Of a DNA stretch of 64,000 bases, positions 26,727 to 39,694 are shown in pieces. The translations under genes and the position numbers were made by a program. Origin of the DNA: Enoplosus armatus (Eukaryota; Chordata; Actinopteri; Centrarchiformes; Enoplosidae); NCBI RefSeq assembly GCF_043641665.1, contig NC_092180.1:7185891-7249890 (forward strand), in the 5' to 3' direction. Numbering within the stretch: position 1 is the first letter of the stretch; every line of letters starts with the position of its first letter. The notes beneath the pieces were generated by a model, which saw nothing but the letters and a program-made list of their open reading frames with translations, was not told the DNA's origin and ran no database searches.

Positions 26727-27013
26727 AGTATGTGACATTGTCTTAGATCACCAAATGATGACAATGTCTTATCTAATTTATTTATTGACTTTTCTGCAAT
26801 AGATTTTTGCTGCACGCTTGCTGTTTTACTTTCCTTTGCTCTTTTCCCATCTTACAAATGAGCAGGATATATTTTGTAATTTCAGCAGCCTCTCTGCTAA
26901 TGAGCTTCTGCTCAAACTGGCAGGTCTAAGAGGATTTAAGTTGGAGCTAACTGGTCAAATTCAGACAACTTTGTTCAAATATTAGCACAAAATTAGAATG
27001 CCATTTACAACAC

Positions 27014-27181
27014 AACAGCTCAGTGGTTAGCACTGTTGCCTCACAGCGAGAAGGCTAAAATCTGCTGGCCTTTCAGTTTGCTTGTTCTTCCCATGAGTGG
27101 GTCTCCCCTGGGTGCTGCAGTTTCCTCACACGGTCCAAAGACAAGCAAGTTAAGTGAACTGGAAACTCTAAATTGCCTATA
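27014..27181 (+). repeat. Truncated copy of a common teleost SINE-like repeat
   Basis: Blocks 'agtggttagcactgttgcct', 'cctgggtgctgcagtttcct' and 'ggtccaaagacaagcaagtt' to 'aactctaaattgcc' match in order a very abundant fish repeat. The usual 3' half ('gactggcgacctgtccaggg') is missing. The exact class is uncertain. Confidence 0.7.
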
Positions 27182-28384
27182 GATGCCCTCTCACAAGAAT
27201 CAAACATTCAGTTATTAAAGCGTTATTCTACTTGTACTGTAAGCCTCAGCAGAGTCCCAGATGAATGCTGTAAATCAGTGCTGGCTGGTAGAGGAGATCA
27301 GGTCTGGGTGAGAATTGAGATGTAAAAGTGCCTTTTGTTCTCAAAGTTTTAAGCAGGATTTAGTCGATCAGGCAAACAAAAAGAGATTGGCTTCAAAAGA
27401 GATGAACACAGGCTTTGAATTTATCATATGTCAGAATTTGGATGGCTGAGACTGATTTCAGAATTCCTCATCTGATTGGGCAAAAGCATGTTATTGAAGT
27501 GGGTTTCCTGCAGTTTAGTGGTTGTTAAAAATAATAAACTCAAAATTCAGTCACTTGTAATGTTTTGGCCAATGCACAAGTAGAAGTTCTATGCTTGTAC
27601 GATTTCTGTCAGATGGCATGTGGCGCCTCTGTTTGCCCTCTCTCTACGTGTGATCTCCTGTGTTAGTTCATTTGAGTGTCAAGCTAGGAGGCTGTATGAG
27701 CTGTTCCTGTGACCATTTATTTTTGCATGAGAGTTTAATGATTCTTGTTTTGTCAGGGTCTTTTTTTTACATCTGCCCTCTCCTTATGAATGCTGCAAGT
27801 CTATAAGCCTTGAAAGTGCTGACTGCAGAAAAGGGAATGAATTTGCTGTCTCTGTAGAGCTCCACATATGAAGAAGTGCAGCTGAATAAATAGGCTTTGC
27901 TGTACCATCAAAGTACAGCCATGTCTCATCTCCTCTGCTTCTCCACGCTGTACTGCATACTCGTACCCATGAGTAGCACATTTGCCATTCAGCTCAGCTC
28001 TGACAGCCCTGTTAGCAATGACGAATTTGATGGGCCGTGGCTATCTCAATGTCATATCTCCAACCCACTTTATCCATCTAATGTTAAAGGGATGTGATTG
28101 TACAACCAAGAGACGATCCTTGTTTGTGTGGCATGATGTAATGGGATAATGCTGTACACATAGATTGGTTATTATAGATATAGGTATCTATAGATAAGAA
28201 AAAGTAATCAAGCACAATTGTCAGTTGGTACATTTCAAGCTGTGTTTTGTTGTTTAGGGTTTGTTTAATGGACCCTTTTTTTTTAGTTTAGCATCATTAC
28301 CTACAACAGAAGTAGGTTTCTGTCCTCAAGTAGTGAATGAGGTTGTTAAGGTTTCCACCTGCAGTAAAGACAGGCATGCAGCAC

Positions 28385-28402
28385 ATATATATATATATAT
28401 AT
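28385..28402. repeat. (AT)9 microsatellite
   Basis: Uninterrupted AT dinucleotides followed by a short imperfect continuation. Confidence 0.85.
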
Positions 28403-31256
28403 AATATACACTCAGTAGTTTACCCTATAGTGGGCAGTACATTGAGATTCAGACACTTATGAATCATTATTTTTGCATCATTACTGACAGGTGCGGAGTT
28501 GCATGACTGTAAATTTTGCATCTATAGAATACATTGTAGGATTGTTAGAAGATGGTAGTGTGCATGCCATGGACGTTGAGTACTATATTGAGCATAAATA
28601 TCACACTCAATTAAATGGCAGAGGGTAAATATAGTCAACTATACACTCAATGGCCCCTTTATATCTGTACAATCTTTTGCAACATAACATAAAAAACAGA
28701 CTCTCAATTCTACCTTTACAGAGTTCATAATGTTCAAAAAGAGTTACACTTAAGCAGTGAGCGTATAATCAATGCATATGCACAAAAATGCATGCATGCA
28801 TAACCTATTTCCAACACACAAAGTAGTATTTATAAAACCAGCATGTCTACTGGGACTTTGCATATCTCACACATAACTTCAGACAATGCGTACACACAGG
28901 TTTCAAGAGCAAGTCACAGGTGAAATGAAGTGGAAGTGGAAATCATTATAATTATTGTAAAGTATGTTTTGATATGAGCACTGTAATCTAAATCATTGAT
29001 TACCTTTTATGTTTGTGTGTTAGGGTTAGGGTTGGTGAAATCGTTTGTGCATACATAGAGTTTTGGTTGTTTTATGTATCTGGACCATATTATTCACAAA
29101 AAACACAAAATGAAAATTATACATTTCATATGTATGATGACATTATGTTAACTAATCATGGTGTTAACACACAGAGAGAGGAGGAGATGTCTTGAGACAC
29201 TGTACTTGTGAAATGCTTCCAGTGGACATGTGGACCATGGCAGAAGTGTTACTGCCAAACCACATGGACGTTCTGGGTTACAAACTGAGTTACAAGCTGA
29301 TAGACTTGAGAACAGTGTCAGAGAACTGGCATGGCCTTTTTGTACAATCTGTAAAAGAATAAGATTACATTCATGAATCACTAAACGGTTGTACAATAGC
29401 TTAACATATTTCTGTGTACCCATATACACCACCATGATGTGAGGATAAACTGAAAAGGAAGGAAAAGGCTACAGAGAGAGAGGTCGAAGGGATTTTATCT
29501 GAAAGCAATTACATGGAAGAGAGACAACAGAAGATTGACAGGACACTGCCATCCTGACTGGAGTAATAATTTGCTTGGAAAAGACTTGAAGTATAAGTAA
29601 CCCTGCAGAAAATAGTAAAGACAAGGTCTGCTAGAAGAGTCACTTTTTTATTTTATTTTACATCACCCGAAGGCTTTTACCTTTCCCATTGCCAGACATG
29701 TTCAACCTTGTCGCTGAATGGCCTACAGACTCTTGACATTTCTTGTAAATTCTTTCGCTCGGTGAGCCAAGGGGCTTTACATATATAATCTCACAACAGC
29801 CTCTTGATTACCTCGACTGTGACTTTTTTTAGGTCTTGTATTTCCCAAGTTGAATATGGAAGTCAGAGTTTTAAGTAAAGACTGGATTAAAGCCTCCCTC
29901 AAGGTCAGCAACCTATTTTTTCTGTGACTGAAGGATGGACGTATTGCAAGAGACATGTTATCAGGCGAAATCTAATCTCTTTGCAAAGTGACGGTTAATT
30001 TTCTCACTGCAACAGGAGTGCCATTATTAAATCAACATGCTTGTCTAAAAGTCACACCAAGAAAAAACACAGTGTGCCTTTCATGTCTTCAGCGGGATCT
30101 TGCTGTTTCTGTAATTATTCCTGCAAAGACCGCTGGTGATCTAATCATTTCATTAGGAACCTGACCTTAGATTCCTCTAGAGAGAATTGAATGAAACACT
30201 TCCTCTCCCACACAGAAGGCAAAAATTTCCACTCTGCTTCCTGTCTCCATCCCCTGTTTTTCCTCATAAGGAAACCATATCTTTCCATCCCGATACCCTC
30301 ATTACTGTTCCCCTCCCAGCCATGGACAGACCGGAAACAGAGTGGATCTTGAGTCATCCAAAATTTAAGTGCATTTGGGTTTTCCTATCTACAGCTGCTT
30401 CTTTTTCCATACAGATTAGAGAAGCAGTGGTGCCAGGAATTACATGTAACTTACTTATTAATGCTGTAAATGTGCATTAAGAAATGACTGGAAGAGAGAC
30501 AACTGTGTACTTACTGGAGTGTGCCTGTTGTGATAAGTGACCTGAAACATTTTGGTGTCCCACTTTCCTCTTTTTTTTTTCTATTTCTGTGTCTCTCATA
30601 TCTGTCTTTTCAGTCAGAAGACTTGACATTTTAAGAGCAAAACTGTCTGATTGAGGAATAATGATATATGCATATGCAGAACTCTGAGAGGACAAGAATA
30701 ACCTCTGCCGCCCTGCTCTCTCAGAAGCCCTTTGTTCCCCTGTCTTTTATTTCTTCATTCTGTCATATCTGCTGGAGATTGAGCGATATATACCATCAAA
30801 GCCTTTTTGAAGCTTCCCACTCTCTTCCAAAATCCTTTTGATTTCCGACAGCATGAGCTGCTTAATATTCCAAACTAGTCAGTGGCCTTTTCAGAGAAGT
30901 AACAAGGTTCTGAAGATGCAAGTCTTGTCTTCATGTGAAAGGCAGCTTGGGTGCAGCCCTCTGCGTTTTCAGAGCTCACGCCGAGGTGTCTGCGCTGCTA
31001 ACAAGTTCAAAGCTGTTCGTCAGATACACCGAGGCCGGTAGGACATGTTCTCGTGTCAGTGGCCTTTCTGCACTTTGTCTGCAATAGTGCCCATCCTCTA
31101 TCCTTTCAAAGACAATATATGTCTTCCTGCTCTCCAACTATGGCTGTTTTTATTTTTGTTTTATGTTAAGGGTCGGGGGAGTCAGGAAATAATAGTTTGT
31201 GTTTGTTTTGATTTGTTGGTTTAAGCAGATTTGCACCATTTTAGAGCTGAAATATT

Positions 31257-31459
31257 TTGTTGATTAATCAATTAGATGGTCAACAGAAAATTAATTGGCA
31301 GCTGTTTTGATATTTGATTGTCATTTTTCAAGCAAAAGTGTCTCACATGGAAACCAATTCCAGTTTCTCAAATTTGCTGCTTCGTCTTTGTAAACTGAAT
31401 GCCTCATTAATAATTGCCTAATCAATTATGCAAAAAAAAGAATCGTTAGTTGCAGCCCT
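31257..31459 (+). repeat. TAATCGA/'gttgcagccct' teleost repeat, copy 1
   Basis: It starts 'tttgttgattaatcaatta', includes 'acagaaaattaattggcagc' and 'tcatttttcaagcaaaa', and ends 'atcgttagttgcagccct'. It is internally deleted compared with the full family pattern. Confidence 0.8.
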
Positions 31460-32660
31460 GCTCCATTAAAAAACCCAAAAAAAAAACCAAGGTGAAACGA
31501 AAACACGACATGATGAGCTTCAGCTGTAGGCTAGCACCAAAATAAAATATTGGTGGTAAATTAAGTCTCGTGTGGATACTACTGGTGTGTAAGTTTACAA
31601 TTTCAGCTTTTGCATACTTAATGAGATAATAAATAATTCCAGTGCTTTAACTGGTTTATTGCTGTTGCTAAAGGTTGTTGTGTGTGTATATTTATTTGCT
31701 GCCTCTGTGACTTATTGCTTGAATCTGATGGTATAGTCTTATCATCGCCAGCTTTTGCCTACAAGCATGAAAGCAAAGTTCACTCCAGAGAGCACCCCAG
31801 AGTCTTGACAGGCACCAAGGGTATTTACTCAGCTTCCAAGAACTTCCAAACTCTTATTTACTTTCATCTTGGCTTCCTCTTGCAAGCTTGCCTTTGCTGC
31901 CTCCCACTCCAAGTCTTATCCTCTCATCCTGTTTCTTCAGTTTAGACTTGGAGTGCAAAGCAGGAGTGGCTCTCTGAGACGCCTCAGTTTCTCTGTTTTG
32001 AACTGTGTTTGCGCACTGACTCCACCTGCCTCCCAGAGCCTGTTTGTGCTTGTTGCCTCAGCCTTCAACTCTGTCTCTCCACCACTGATATTCATGTGAT
32101 CTAATGACTGAAAAAAGTAGCTTGGAGTGTATGTTTATTTAAAGAGTAACTAACTTGATGATGCTACGGGTGAAGTGTAGAAGCATGTCGGGGGTTTTTT
32201 AGGCAATTCACAAATGGAAAATCGTTTCTGCATGAGAAAGAAGAGAGTGGGTGAACAGCTGCACCCAGTCTGGATGTAAGTCGCTGCAACAGACCCACGT
32301 TTCTTCACAGGCACAAAAAGGGAGCCACAGAGCCCCTAAATGTATGCAAAGCACCACTAAATAACATCAGAATTTACTGTCTATATTCCTGAACACTTGT
32401 GACAGCCACAACGCATCTCTCTGCATGTGATGCGGGCCCACTGAAACCCTCTTTGTTCGCTAAATCCAGTGTGAAAATTACCCTAATGTTTTGAGAGTTG
32501 GGAGAGGTTGGCATGGGGCCCGTGCTTTGGGAGAATACGCATAGCATTGGTGACTAGCTTGGGCCTGCAGGTTTGTGGCTTTTAAAGTGTGCTCATGGAT
32601 TGAACTTACAATCACGTTGGCTGCGATAAGAAGTTTGTAAAGCAGTGATTGGGGCTTGGC

Positions 32661-32688
32661 TTTTTTTTTGGGGGGGGGGGGGGGGGGG
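32661..32688. repeat. T9-G19 homopolymer pair
   Basis: Nine T are followed by 19 G. Such a long poly-G is rare, able to form a G-quadruplex, and prone to length error in sequencing and assembly. Confidence 0.85.
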
Positions 32689-32985
32689 TTGGTCTATGCA
32701 AATTTCTGTGATTTAATTAGACCAGTATTAATGCACAAGCATTGTATTATTTCATTAATGTAACAAAGAAAGTGATCGCCTCATTTTTATTGCTTTTGAC
32801 AGGTCATTATGAATAGGTAATGAGCAAGAGTTTCAATTACCTTTTTCAAGAGTGCATGTTTTATTTAACCTTTGATATAAAACGTGCATCATGTAAATTA
32901 GCTTGAAAAGAGACACTTTCTCTTTTGTCTCTGTCAATGACAGATTGAATCTTCTATATGTAGCTTTTGGTTTCTATATCTCTTT

Positions 32986-32987
<2 letters not shown>

Positions 32988-33018
<31 letters not shown>
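32988..33018. repeat. (AC)15 microsatellite
   Basis: Perfect AC dinucleotide repeat of 31 nt. Confidence 0.9.
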
Positions 33019-33020
<2 letters not shown>

Positions 33021-33057
33021 GGACCACAGAGTTATTATATTGGTTTTGATTTGGCAT

Positions 33058-33300
33058 ACATTTTGATAACTGTTTAATTGTTTAGGTGATATTTCAAGCC
33101 AAAACGCAAAGTGTCTCTCCCAGTTTCAGCTGCTCAAATTGGAGGATTTTCTATTTTTCTTTGTCATATATGACAGTAAATTGAACCTCTGAGTTATGGA
33201 CTGTTGGTTGGACAAAACCAGCAAAGTGATTGATATATTGTTGTTATTATTATTAATAATAAATTAATCGATAATGAAAACAATCATTTGTTGCAGCCCT
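33058..33300 (+). repeat. TAATCGA/'gttgcagccct' teleost repeat, copy 2
   Basis: It contains 'cattttgataactgttta', 'gacagtaaattgaacctct', 'ttatggactgttggttggac' and ends 'taatcgataatgaaaa' then 'ttgttgcagccct'. It lies 40 bp after a CA microsatellite. Confidence 0.8.
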
Positions 33301-34056
33301 AAACATTAATCGAAATGATGCCCTTAAAAGTGATGGTTGTATTGAATCAGGAAATGTGTGTATCACAATGCCTCTGTTTTGCTTCTGTGTGTGAGAACAA
33401 GCAGAGGCAGAGTTGATGAAATGTCTTAACAAGAAGTGATCACATTTAATCAGTTTGCTCCAGCTCTGCAAGCAGAAATCTCAATTAAACGAGCTCTTCA
33501 CTTTGCAGACTCAGAATTCTTGGAAATTGCTCTGGGCATCAGATGGTCAATGATCGCTGGCACCACGGTGGCATCAGTGGTGCGATCATTCAGTGTTTGG
33601 CCAGCCATTTACTCCCCAGAGAAAATGGATGTATTATGAATGCCCAACAGATGGGTATCCATCTCTCTTTTTACCCCAACTACAAGTCCTGATAGATGGC
33701 TGCTTGTGTCAGGATGGCAGCAAATGAGGAGCGACTAAAATAATTAATGACCTAATATCTTCTAATATTCTTCTCCGTCAAGCCACCATAAAAGAAATAT
33801 CCTCGGCCTAATGTTCAAAATGTATTCACAGGAGGGAGCCATAAAGTTGTTGTTCGTGATTCATATGCGAGGTGTCAACTCCTTGCTTAAGAAAGGTCGA
33901 TTAAATGGGACAATATGTAAAGGCTATGAAAATGGTGTCAGCGCAGTGCTAAGCTTTGAGAGCCACATGCTAAGCCACCTTGAAGAGGAGCTGGAGTTCT
34001 TGGCTTTCACCGCCCTTGATTACACATCTTTAAGAGATTATTTCTGTAACTCATAC

Positions 34057-34220
34057 TTTTGCCCTGTTTCAACTTCAAGTTTAAAATGAAACTAATAAGA
34101 TAAGAAAATTGCAGGAATACAAAGCTCTTCATCATCCAGACTCATGTAATTGCACTTTCTATTATCGTATTTGCAAACAAGTTGTTTTGTTTTCTGCTGT
34201 AGTAGAAAAACATCTTTACA
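34057..34220 (+). repeat. Diverged direct duplication, unit A
   Basis: It aligns with 35665-35820 through 'tttcaacttcaagtttaaaa', 'tcatcatccagactcatgta', 'atttgc' and 'agttgttttgttttct', with small indels. Similarity fades outside this segment. Confidence 0.65.
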
Positions 34221-34503
34221 TATTGTCACAATCAAATAAAAATACAGTGAACTGATAAAAAAAAACAACATTTTAAATTCAGTCTTTTATACCATCTATG
34301 TGCAGGGTTTCCTCCAGAACCTGGTCAGCAGAGGTGGTAATCAGTCACCTGCTGAACTAAATCAGACAGATCCTGATCTCATTATCAATGTAGTTACAAG
34401 GTGATGGTCTAAACCGTCACCTCATTTATTAAATTCAATGCCTTTGCTGTGTGATGTAGCACCGCTGCTTGTTGTCCCTGAAGCTTAATAAGCTCAATAT
34501 TAA

Positions 34504-34784
34504 ACTCGGTCGCCACTTTATTTAGTACACTTAGCTAAAACTAATACAGTGTAATACAACAATCCTGCAATAAGATTTTGTTGAAACTGTTTTATAGAGG
34601 TGTTGACTCAACTTTATGATCATTTTGCAGGCTGTAGTTTGTGGAGCCGTTTAACTGTATTAATTATACAGAGAGGTGTTTTTGTTGTTGAGCTACCATC
34701 ATTGGTATAAATGAGGTGGACAAAATAATACAAACACCTAGCATTAGTTTTAGCTAGGCATACCTAATAAACTGACAACTGAGT
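34504..34784. mobile_element. 281-bp MITE with 42-bp terminal inverted repeats
   Basis: Left end 34504-34545 and right end 34743-34784 are complementary at 33 of 42 positions, including a perfect inner 12 bp (GCTAAAACTAAT). I recognise the family as a common teleost repeat ('aggtacacctagctaaaact'). It has no coding capacity, and I could not define a clear target-site duplication. Confidence 0.8.
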
Positions 34785-35664
34785 GCTTGTTTTGTAAATG
34801 TGTAATTTCTTCTGACGTCAGCAGAGGCACTCTTCATTTCAGGTGAGGTGGGGCACCTCCACAATGAAACACTGTGGGGAAAACAGATGTGTTGTATGAT
34901 CTAAAAACAAAAGTTTGCTGAAAACTACAAATTGTAAGGCTAGACTTTTTTTTTCTTCCATTTTATGGTTTGAAACGTGCAAATGATCAGATAAATTGAT
35001 TATCCTTGTTGCGTGCAGGGGTTAGTGAGAACTCTAATGGCACACTTACACACAGCCCCTGTGACTTCTCAGTGTTTAGGGAAAAGCAGTGTGTGTGTTA
35101 TTTTGTACGGCTACACATAACAGTATGTATAAATTAATGTTATTCTTGACTATCTGATTTTGGCTTCTGTATGTAAGCAGATGCCTGTGCAGTGGCTCAA
35201 CTGAGATGCTTTTTTAAGCAAGACAGCACTATATCCAGATGTTCTCAGAGAGGAGATATCTCGAATGAAATGTTGCCTAGAAAATGCCTAGATAGCAGTG
35301 GTGGTGCAGGATAAGCTCCAGGAAGAATGAGCTGCTCAAGGCTGACGTTTACTCTCATTTTCTACTTCTCACCATCTGCCTGCAGCATACCTGCCTCAAA
35401 AAAAGCATCAGTACACTCATACAGTAGCCAGGGAATATTGATTAAGACTGCTGACATTTCTACTTCCCTTTCACTCTGGCTGGGTACACCATGGGCCATC
35501 TTTCACATGAATGCAGGTTACACAATCTCAAAAACACACATCCTCCCTCTGTATCATCACAGTGTAATTATCAGAAAAATTTAATTAAAATGTAATTTAT
35601 TTTGTTTCTCAGATGTTATGCTGTATAGATCGTATATGCAGGATGTAGCTTTAGGTTTTTAACA

Positions 35665-35820
35665 TTTTGCCGTGGTTCAACTTCAAGTTTAAAAATGAAC
35701 CTATTAAGAAATAAAAACATAAAAATCACCTGAAAAAGAAGCTATTTATCATCCAGTCTCATGTATTTGCCATTTCTTTTTTGAGTTGTTTTGTTTTTAA
35801 CATAAATTATCTTTTAATAC
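35665..35820 (+). repeat. Diverged direct duplication, unit B
   Basis: Partner of 34057-34220, 1.6 kb downstream in the same orientation. Shared blocks include 'ggttcaacttcaagtttaaa', 'ttatcatccagtctcatgta' and 'gagttgttttgttttt'. Confidence 0.65.
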
Positions 35821-37413
35821 ATTTAGGAATTTAGCTTCTTTAGCTGGTCTCTCTGCGTCTTCTGTAGTCCCTTATTTGTAGAAGACGAGCTGTAGTGTGT
35901 TCATGATGGATAGACAGAGGTTTGGTTCAACTAGCCATCAGCACTCTGCAGTCTTTTACTGTTACGTTCCTCAGATCTGTCTTCAACCTGTAGTTGAGAG
36001 AGAAGCCACTGAAGAGGAACATTAAGTTTCAGATATTGATTTGGGATTTGGGATTAATTACAACAGCAATGAACGAGGCGTTGACTCATTTAACTTGTTA
36101 GATGTTCCTGTTGTGTTGTCCATTTCACCTTGTCTAGTTCTTGGCATTCTCTCTCTCTAGCATCTCTTTAAGCATTGCAAAACTGCAGTGGGCCATGCTG
36201 TGACAGGAGCTCAGCTGGTTTTATTTCTGCAATAACTAATTTAAGTGCTTTGTCAATAAGCACGTTTCATAAAAAGATCAATATGCTGTCTTTGATGTGG
36301 CGATTTAGCACCTTCTTTAGTTTAATAGCCTGCTTCAAAGGGGGCTAGAAATACATCGGTGAGATTAAATGCAGAGTAAAGTATCCATGTCACTCGCTGC
36401 ATATTTGCACTGATAGATTGATTGTACATTAATGACCCTGCTGTCGGAAAGTCTATCAATTCATCATGGCTGTTGCAATTACAAATACGTATTTGTTTCC
36501 TCATCTTAATTTATAGAGCATCAGTGTCAGAGTCTATGAAGCATTGATTTAAGGTTATAATTAGCCACCGTGAAAAATAATTAGAACAGTTAATAATTTT
36601 GTTTCCCTCTGAAAAGTTTGTATTGAAAAGCTGCTTAGCATGCAGGAGCAATCAATCAGAATTTACCTCCAGAAACATTTAGCCTGTTAAATTAGTTCAC
36701 GTGAGGAACGTGGAGCTGTTTAAACCAAGATGGCCACACAGTACAGAGGAAGTCATCCTACTGCATGATTACCAACAATTAGCAACTGTAACTAGGATGA
36801 ACCCGGCCCAAAACTGCCATTCTCCCACCCCGATGTGACTCTGAATAGCAATAACAAGGTATTTGAAATTGATGAAAGGATTCTCAAGTTGCATCTAGGT
36901 TGTAAGATGGGGTAGGAAATAATTAAACACAATTCTGCTACACATTATATTTAGTTTTATCTTTGTTTTTCTTGTAAAGTGTAGTTTTACCTCTTTACAC
37001 GACTAAAGATGAGGTAATTCAAATGAAACAATTTGAGAAGAGGAAATTACTCCTCAATTCAACAGCTCCCCACTGAACTTGTGACAAGGGAGTGCAAGTA
37101 GATATGGCTTCGAATTAAGGATCGTGAGCACAAAAGAGAACCACTGTTCAAGGGGCTTTTAGACTTTAAGTAATCTCATCAATTTAAACCAAAGTTAAAA
37201 GGATAGCATATACATGATTACAGATGCACATATTTCACAAAGGGGAAAAATTTAAATGGCATGAACAATACCAAGGAACGAAAATACACTTGCATACTCT
37301 TGCACGTCGAGTATACAAAATTACAGATTTGTATGCACGTTTGTGTACTTTTTTTTTATAGATAACGTTGAGCCACAATAATGGAATTCCACTTTCTCCT
37401 CTGTCATGAATAG

Positions 37414-37531
37414 GTGCTGAGGAAACTACGAGCAGAAAGTACCAGAAGAGGAACCAGCTGTGGAAAGAATCGGTGGTGAATGTCGACAGGATGTTCAGCC
37501 AGTTGGCCCTTTCTTTGTGAATGGATTAAAG
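37414..37531 (+). other. glce: Candidate glce 5'UTR exon 2 with upstream ORFs
   Basis: This 118-bp block stands out from the AT-rich surroundings by its higher GC content. It is bounded by a pyrimidine-rich tract (actttctcctctgtc) and ATAG acceptor ending at 37413, and by a near-consensus donor AAAG|gtcagt starting at 37532. It lies 8.4 kb before the coding start exon, where vertebrate GLCE genes carry a non-coding exon. It contains three ATGs: at 37480 (a 20-codon frame that would continue across the splice), at 37491 (9 codons, stop at 37518-37520) and at 37521 (2 codons). I know of no protein match. It could instead be a conserved non-coding element or a chance pair of splice motifs. Confidence 0.5.
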
Positions 37532-39357
37532 GTCAGTGTCAATATCATTGCAATCCTCAACAGACATTCACTTTCACGTCACGTTAGCATACACAGGAGA
37601 AAAGTTAGTATTTAGCATAGATATTTCGCTCATGAGCAACTCTTGATTACGACCTAGCTGAAACACTGGGTATTATGAAATACTTACTTCCTGCATGTGA
37701 AATTAAATCTGTATATGCAGTGCAACCTCTTCTGCATGCCAATTTTGTGCAAGACTTCATTACATGGACAAATTAAATCTTACATTTTCTGCATGCTCTT
37801 ATATCCTCTGTGAAAAATGGCCCGGTCTTGCTTGTATGATGAAATGATTAAGCGTGGCTGTTACAAGTCCCCCTAAGCCCTGCATCCCTCCTCTTGTCAT
37901 CACTGAATCATCTTTGATAGCAAAAGGAAAGATAGGGCTCTTTGAACTAACTGCGGGTTAATTAGCTTGTATAACGGGGTAATTGTGTGTCTGCATGAAG
38001 AGAAATTCCTGGACTTGAGACGGTGACACACACCCCCGTACAGCACTGTTATATGCTCAGGATAAAAGCACACCACTTCATACCACGGCTAATGATTTGA
38101 CACATGGTCAGTGTGGCATAAGCATTTGAGTACTTTGAAACCATCAACTTGTCATTTAGTTTGCAGTAATGTTTGTTGCATAAGCCTCTTTTATTTGTAT
38201 AGAGACCAACGTACTCTTGAACTTGTCTTGGTAAAAAATGCCGTTACTTATTGCGGAGTTGTACAATTTGCTGGATAATCACATTGTAATGGGATGTTCA
38301 CATATGTTTCAGCAGAGCTAATGCTGACATTAGAATATTAAGCTCTCAAATAAAAATTAGGAGAGTTGCAAATAAATGTGTTCTGCTCTATATTTACTAG
38401 GCTTCCTGTCTGCTTCATTAACTGACAACAACATGAGATGCAGTGTCATTAGGACCTAGAAACCAGTAATATCTGACAACAAGATGTTGCCTAAAAACAG
38501 TAAATACACACATACATGCATGTGGATAGTTGACACATTTAATACATTTTGGAAACGTAATGTTTGATTCAAGAAAGCTGATATTGCTCGAATAGATTAC
38601 AAACATTACTCTTAAAATGAGTCGGTCATTTGCGCCGTTTGGCTCGTTGAACACTCTAATTATTGTGTACTTCGAATGCAGTTTATTTTTTTAATTTGGG
38701 ACAAAACAGTTACCATGCAAGGACTATTAATCCCTAAATCCAAAATTGATGTAAGGTGCCATGTCCCCTGTAACTGCTAGAGTTTACACCGTCCAGATTC
38801 TTGTTGCAGCACTTGTAGACCAAGTGCAATAAATCCTACATAGTATAACGTGTTTCTTAGTCTTTAGCATCCTTTGCCACTCCCTGTTTCTGACATCCAC
38901 ATTTGTTTCTATGATGTTGTAGGACATGCAGCTTGCATGACCTACCACTAAAATGATGCATAAAGGTCTTGTTTATATATTTTTCTCCTGTCTCCCCCTT
39001 CCATTTGATTAGGAGTTTGCTTAATCCCTCAGTAGGCCTCAGTTATAAGCTTTTTGGTAATGACCTGCTTAATCCTTCAACTAGAGATAAAACACACAGG
39101 CGCATTAACTTCAAAGCAGTTTACTCACTTCTCGGCTGCCTTTAAACACAGCTTTATTATTGAGCAGTGATGCAAGTTTACTTGCTGGTCTGTTTTGTTG
39201 GTGTAGGTTTGTCTTACATTTGTCTGTCAGCTGGCCATACTTTATCTGCAGGCCTGGAGTAACACCAGGGTTTTGATCTTAAGTGTATGTTTTACAGCTT
39301 CATGGTGACCGGACGGTTCACACTTGAAACCACCATATTTGTAACTGTGTAATGCGA

Positions 39358-39694
39358 CAAATAGTCAATTGATTAATAAGTCAGTTGACAGACAGTTAAT
39401 CGGAATCTATTTTCATATTTGGTTAATCATTTTAGGTTCTTTTTCAAGCGAACATTCTTTGGTTTTAGTTTAAATTGTGAGGATTTGTTGGTTTTCTTTA
39501 TCTTATGTTATAGCAAACTGAATATTTTGAGGCTGCTGGTCAACAAAACAAGACGTGTAGACGTCACATTGGGCTTCAGGAAATTGAGATTTTATCTACT
39601 GTTTGGCATTTTATAGACCAAACGATTAATCGACTAATTGAGAAGATATTGTGAAAATTTATTTATTATGAAAATAATTGTTAATTGCAGCCTT
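39358..39694 (+). repeat. TAATCGA/'gttgcagccct' teleost repeat, copy 3 (nearly full length)
   Basis: The most complete copy. It runs from 'tagtcaattgattaataagt' through 'tttttcaagcgaacatt', 'aaacaagacgtgtagacgtc' and 'tttatagaccaaacgatta' to 'gttaattgcagcc'. Confidence 0.85.

Larger units (their letters stand above)
14371..37413 (+). other. glce: glce intron 1 (inferred, about 23 kb)
   Basis: AT-rich DNA between the proposed 5'UTR exons. It contains the pogo/Tigger-like element, the Harbinger-like MITE, the 281-bp MITE, simple repeats and dispersed repeats given separately. Stretches 15670-18500, 18571-20538, 21265-23260, 23581-26187, 27182-31256 and 35821-37413 show no gene. The stretches 33430-34050 and 36160-36730 are free of recognised repeats and rich in TAATTA-like homeodomain-type motifs, so they are candidate regulatory DNA, which cannot be judged without comparison. 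Confidence 0.5.

Noticed and set aside
28173..28192. Small hairpin TATAGATA/TATCTATA
   Set aside because: 8-bp AT-rich arms are expected by chance in such DNA.
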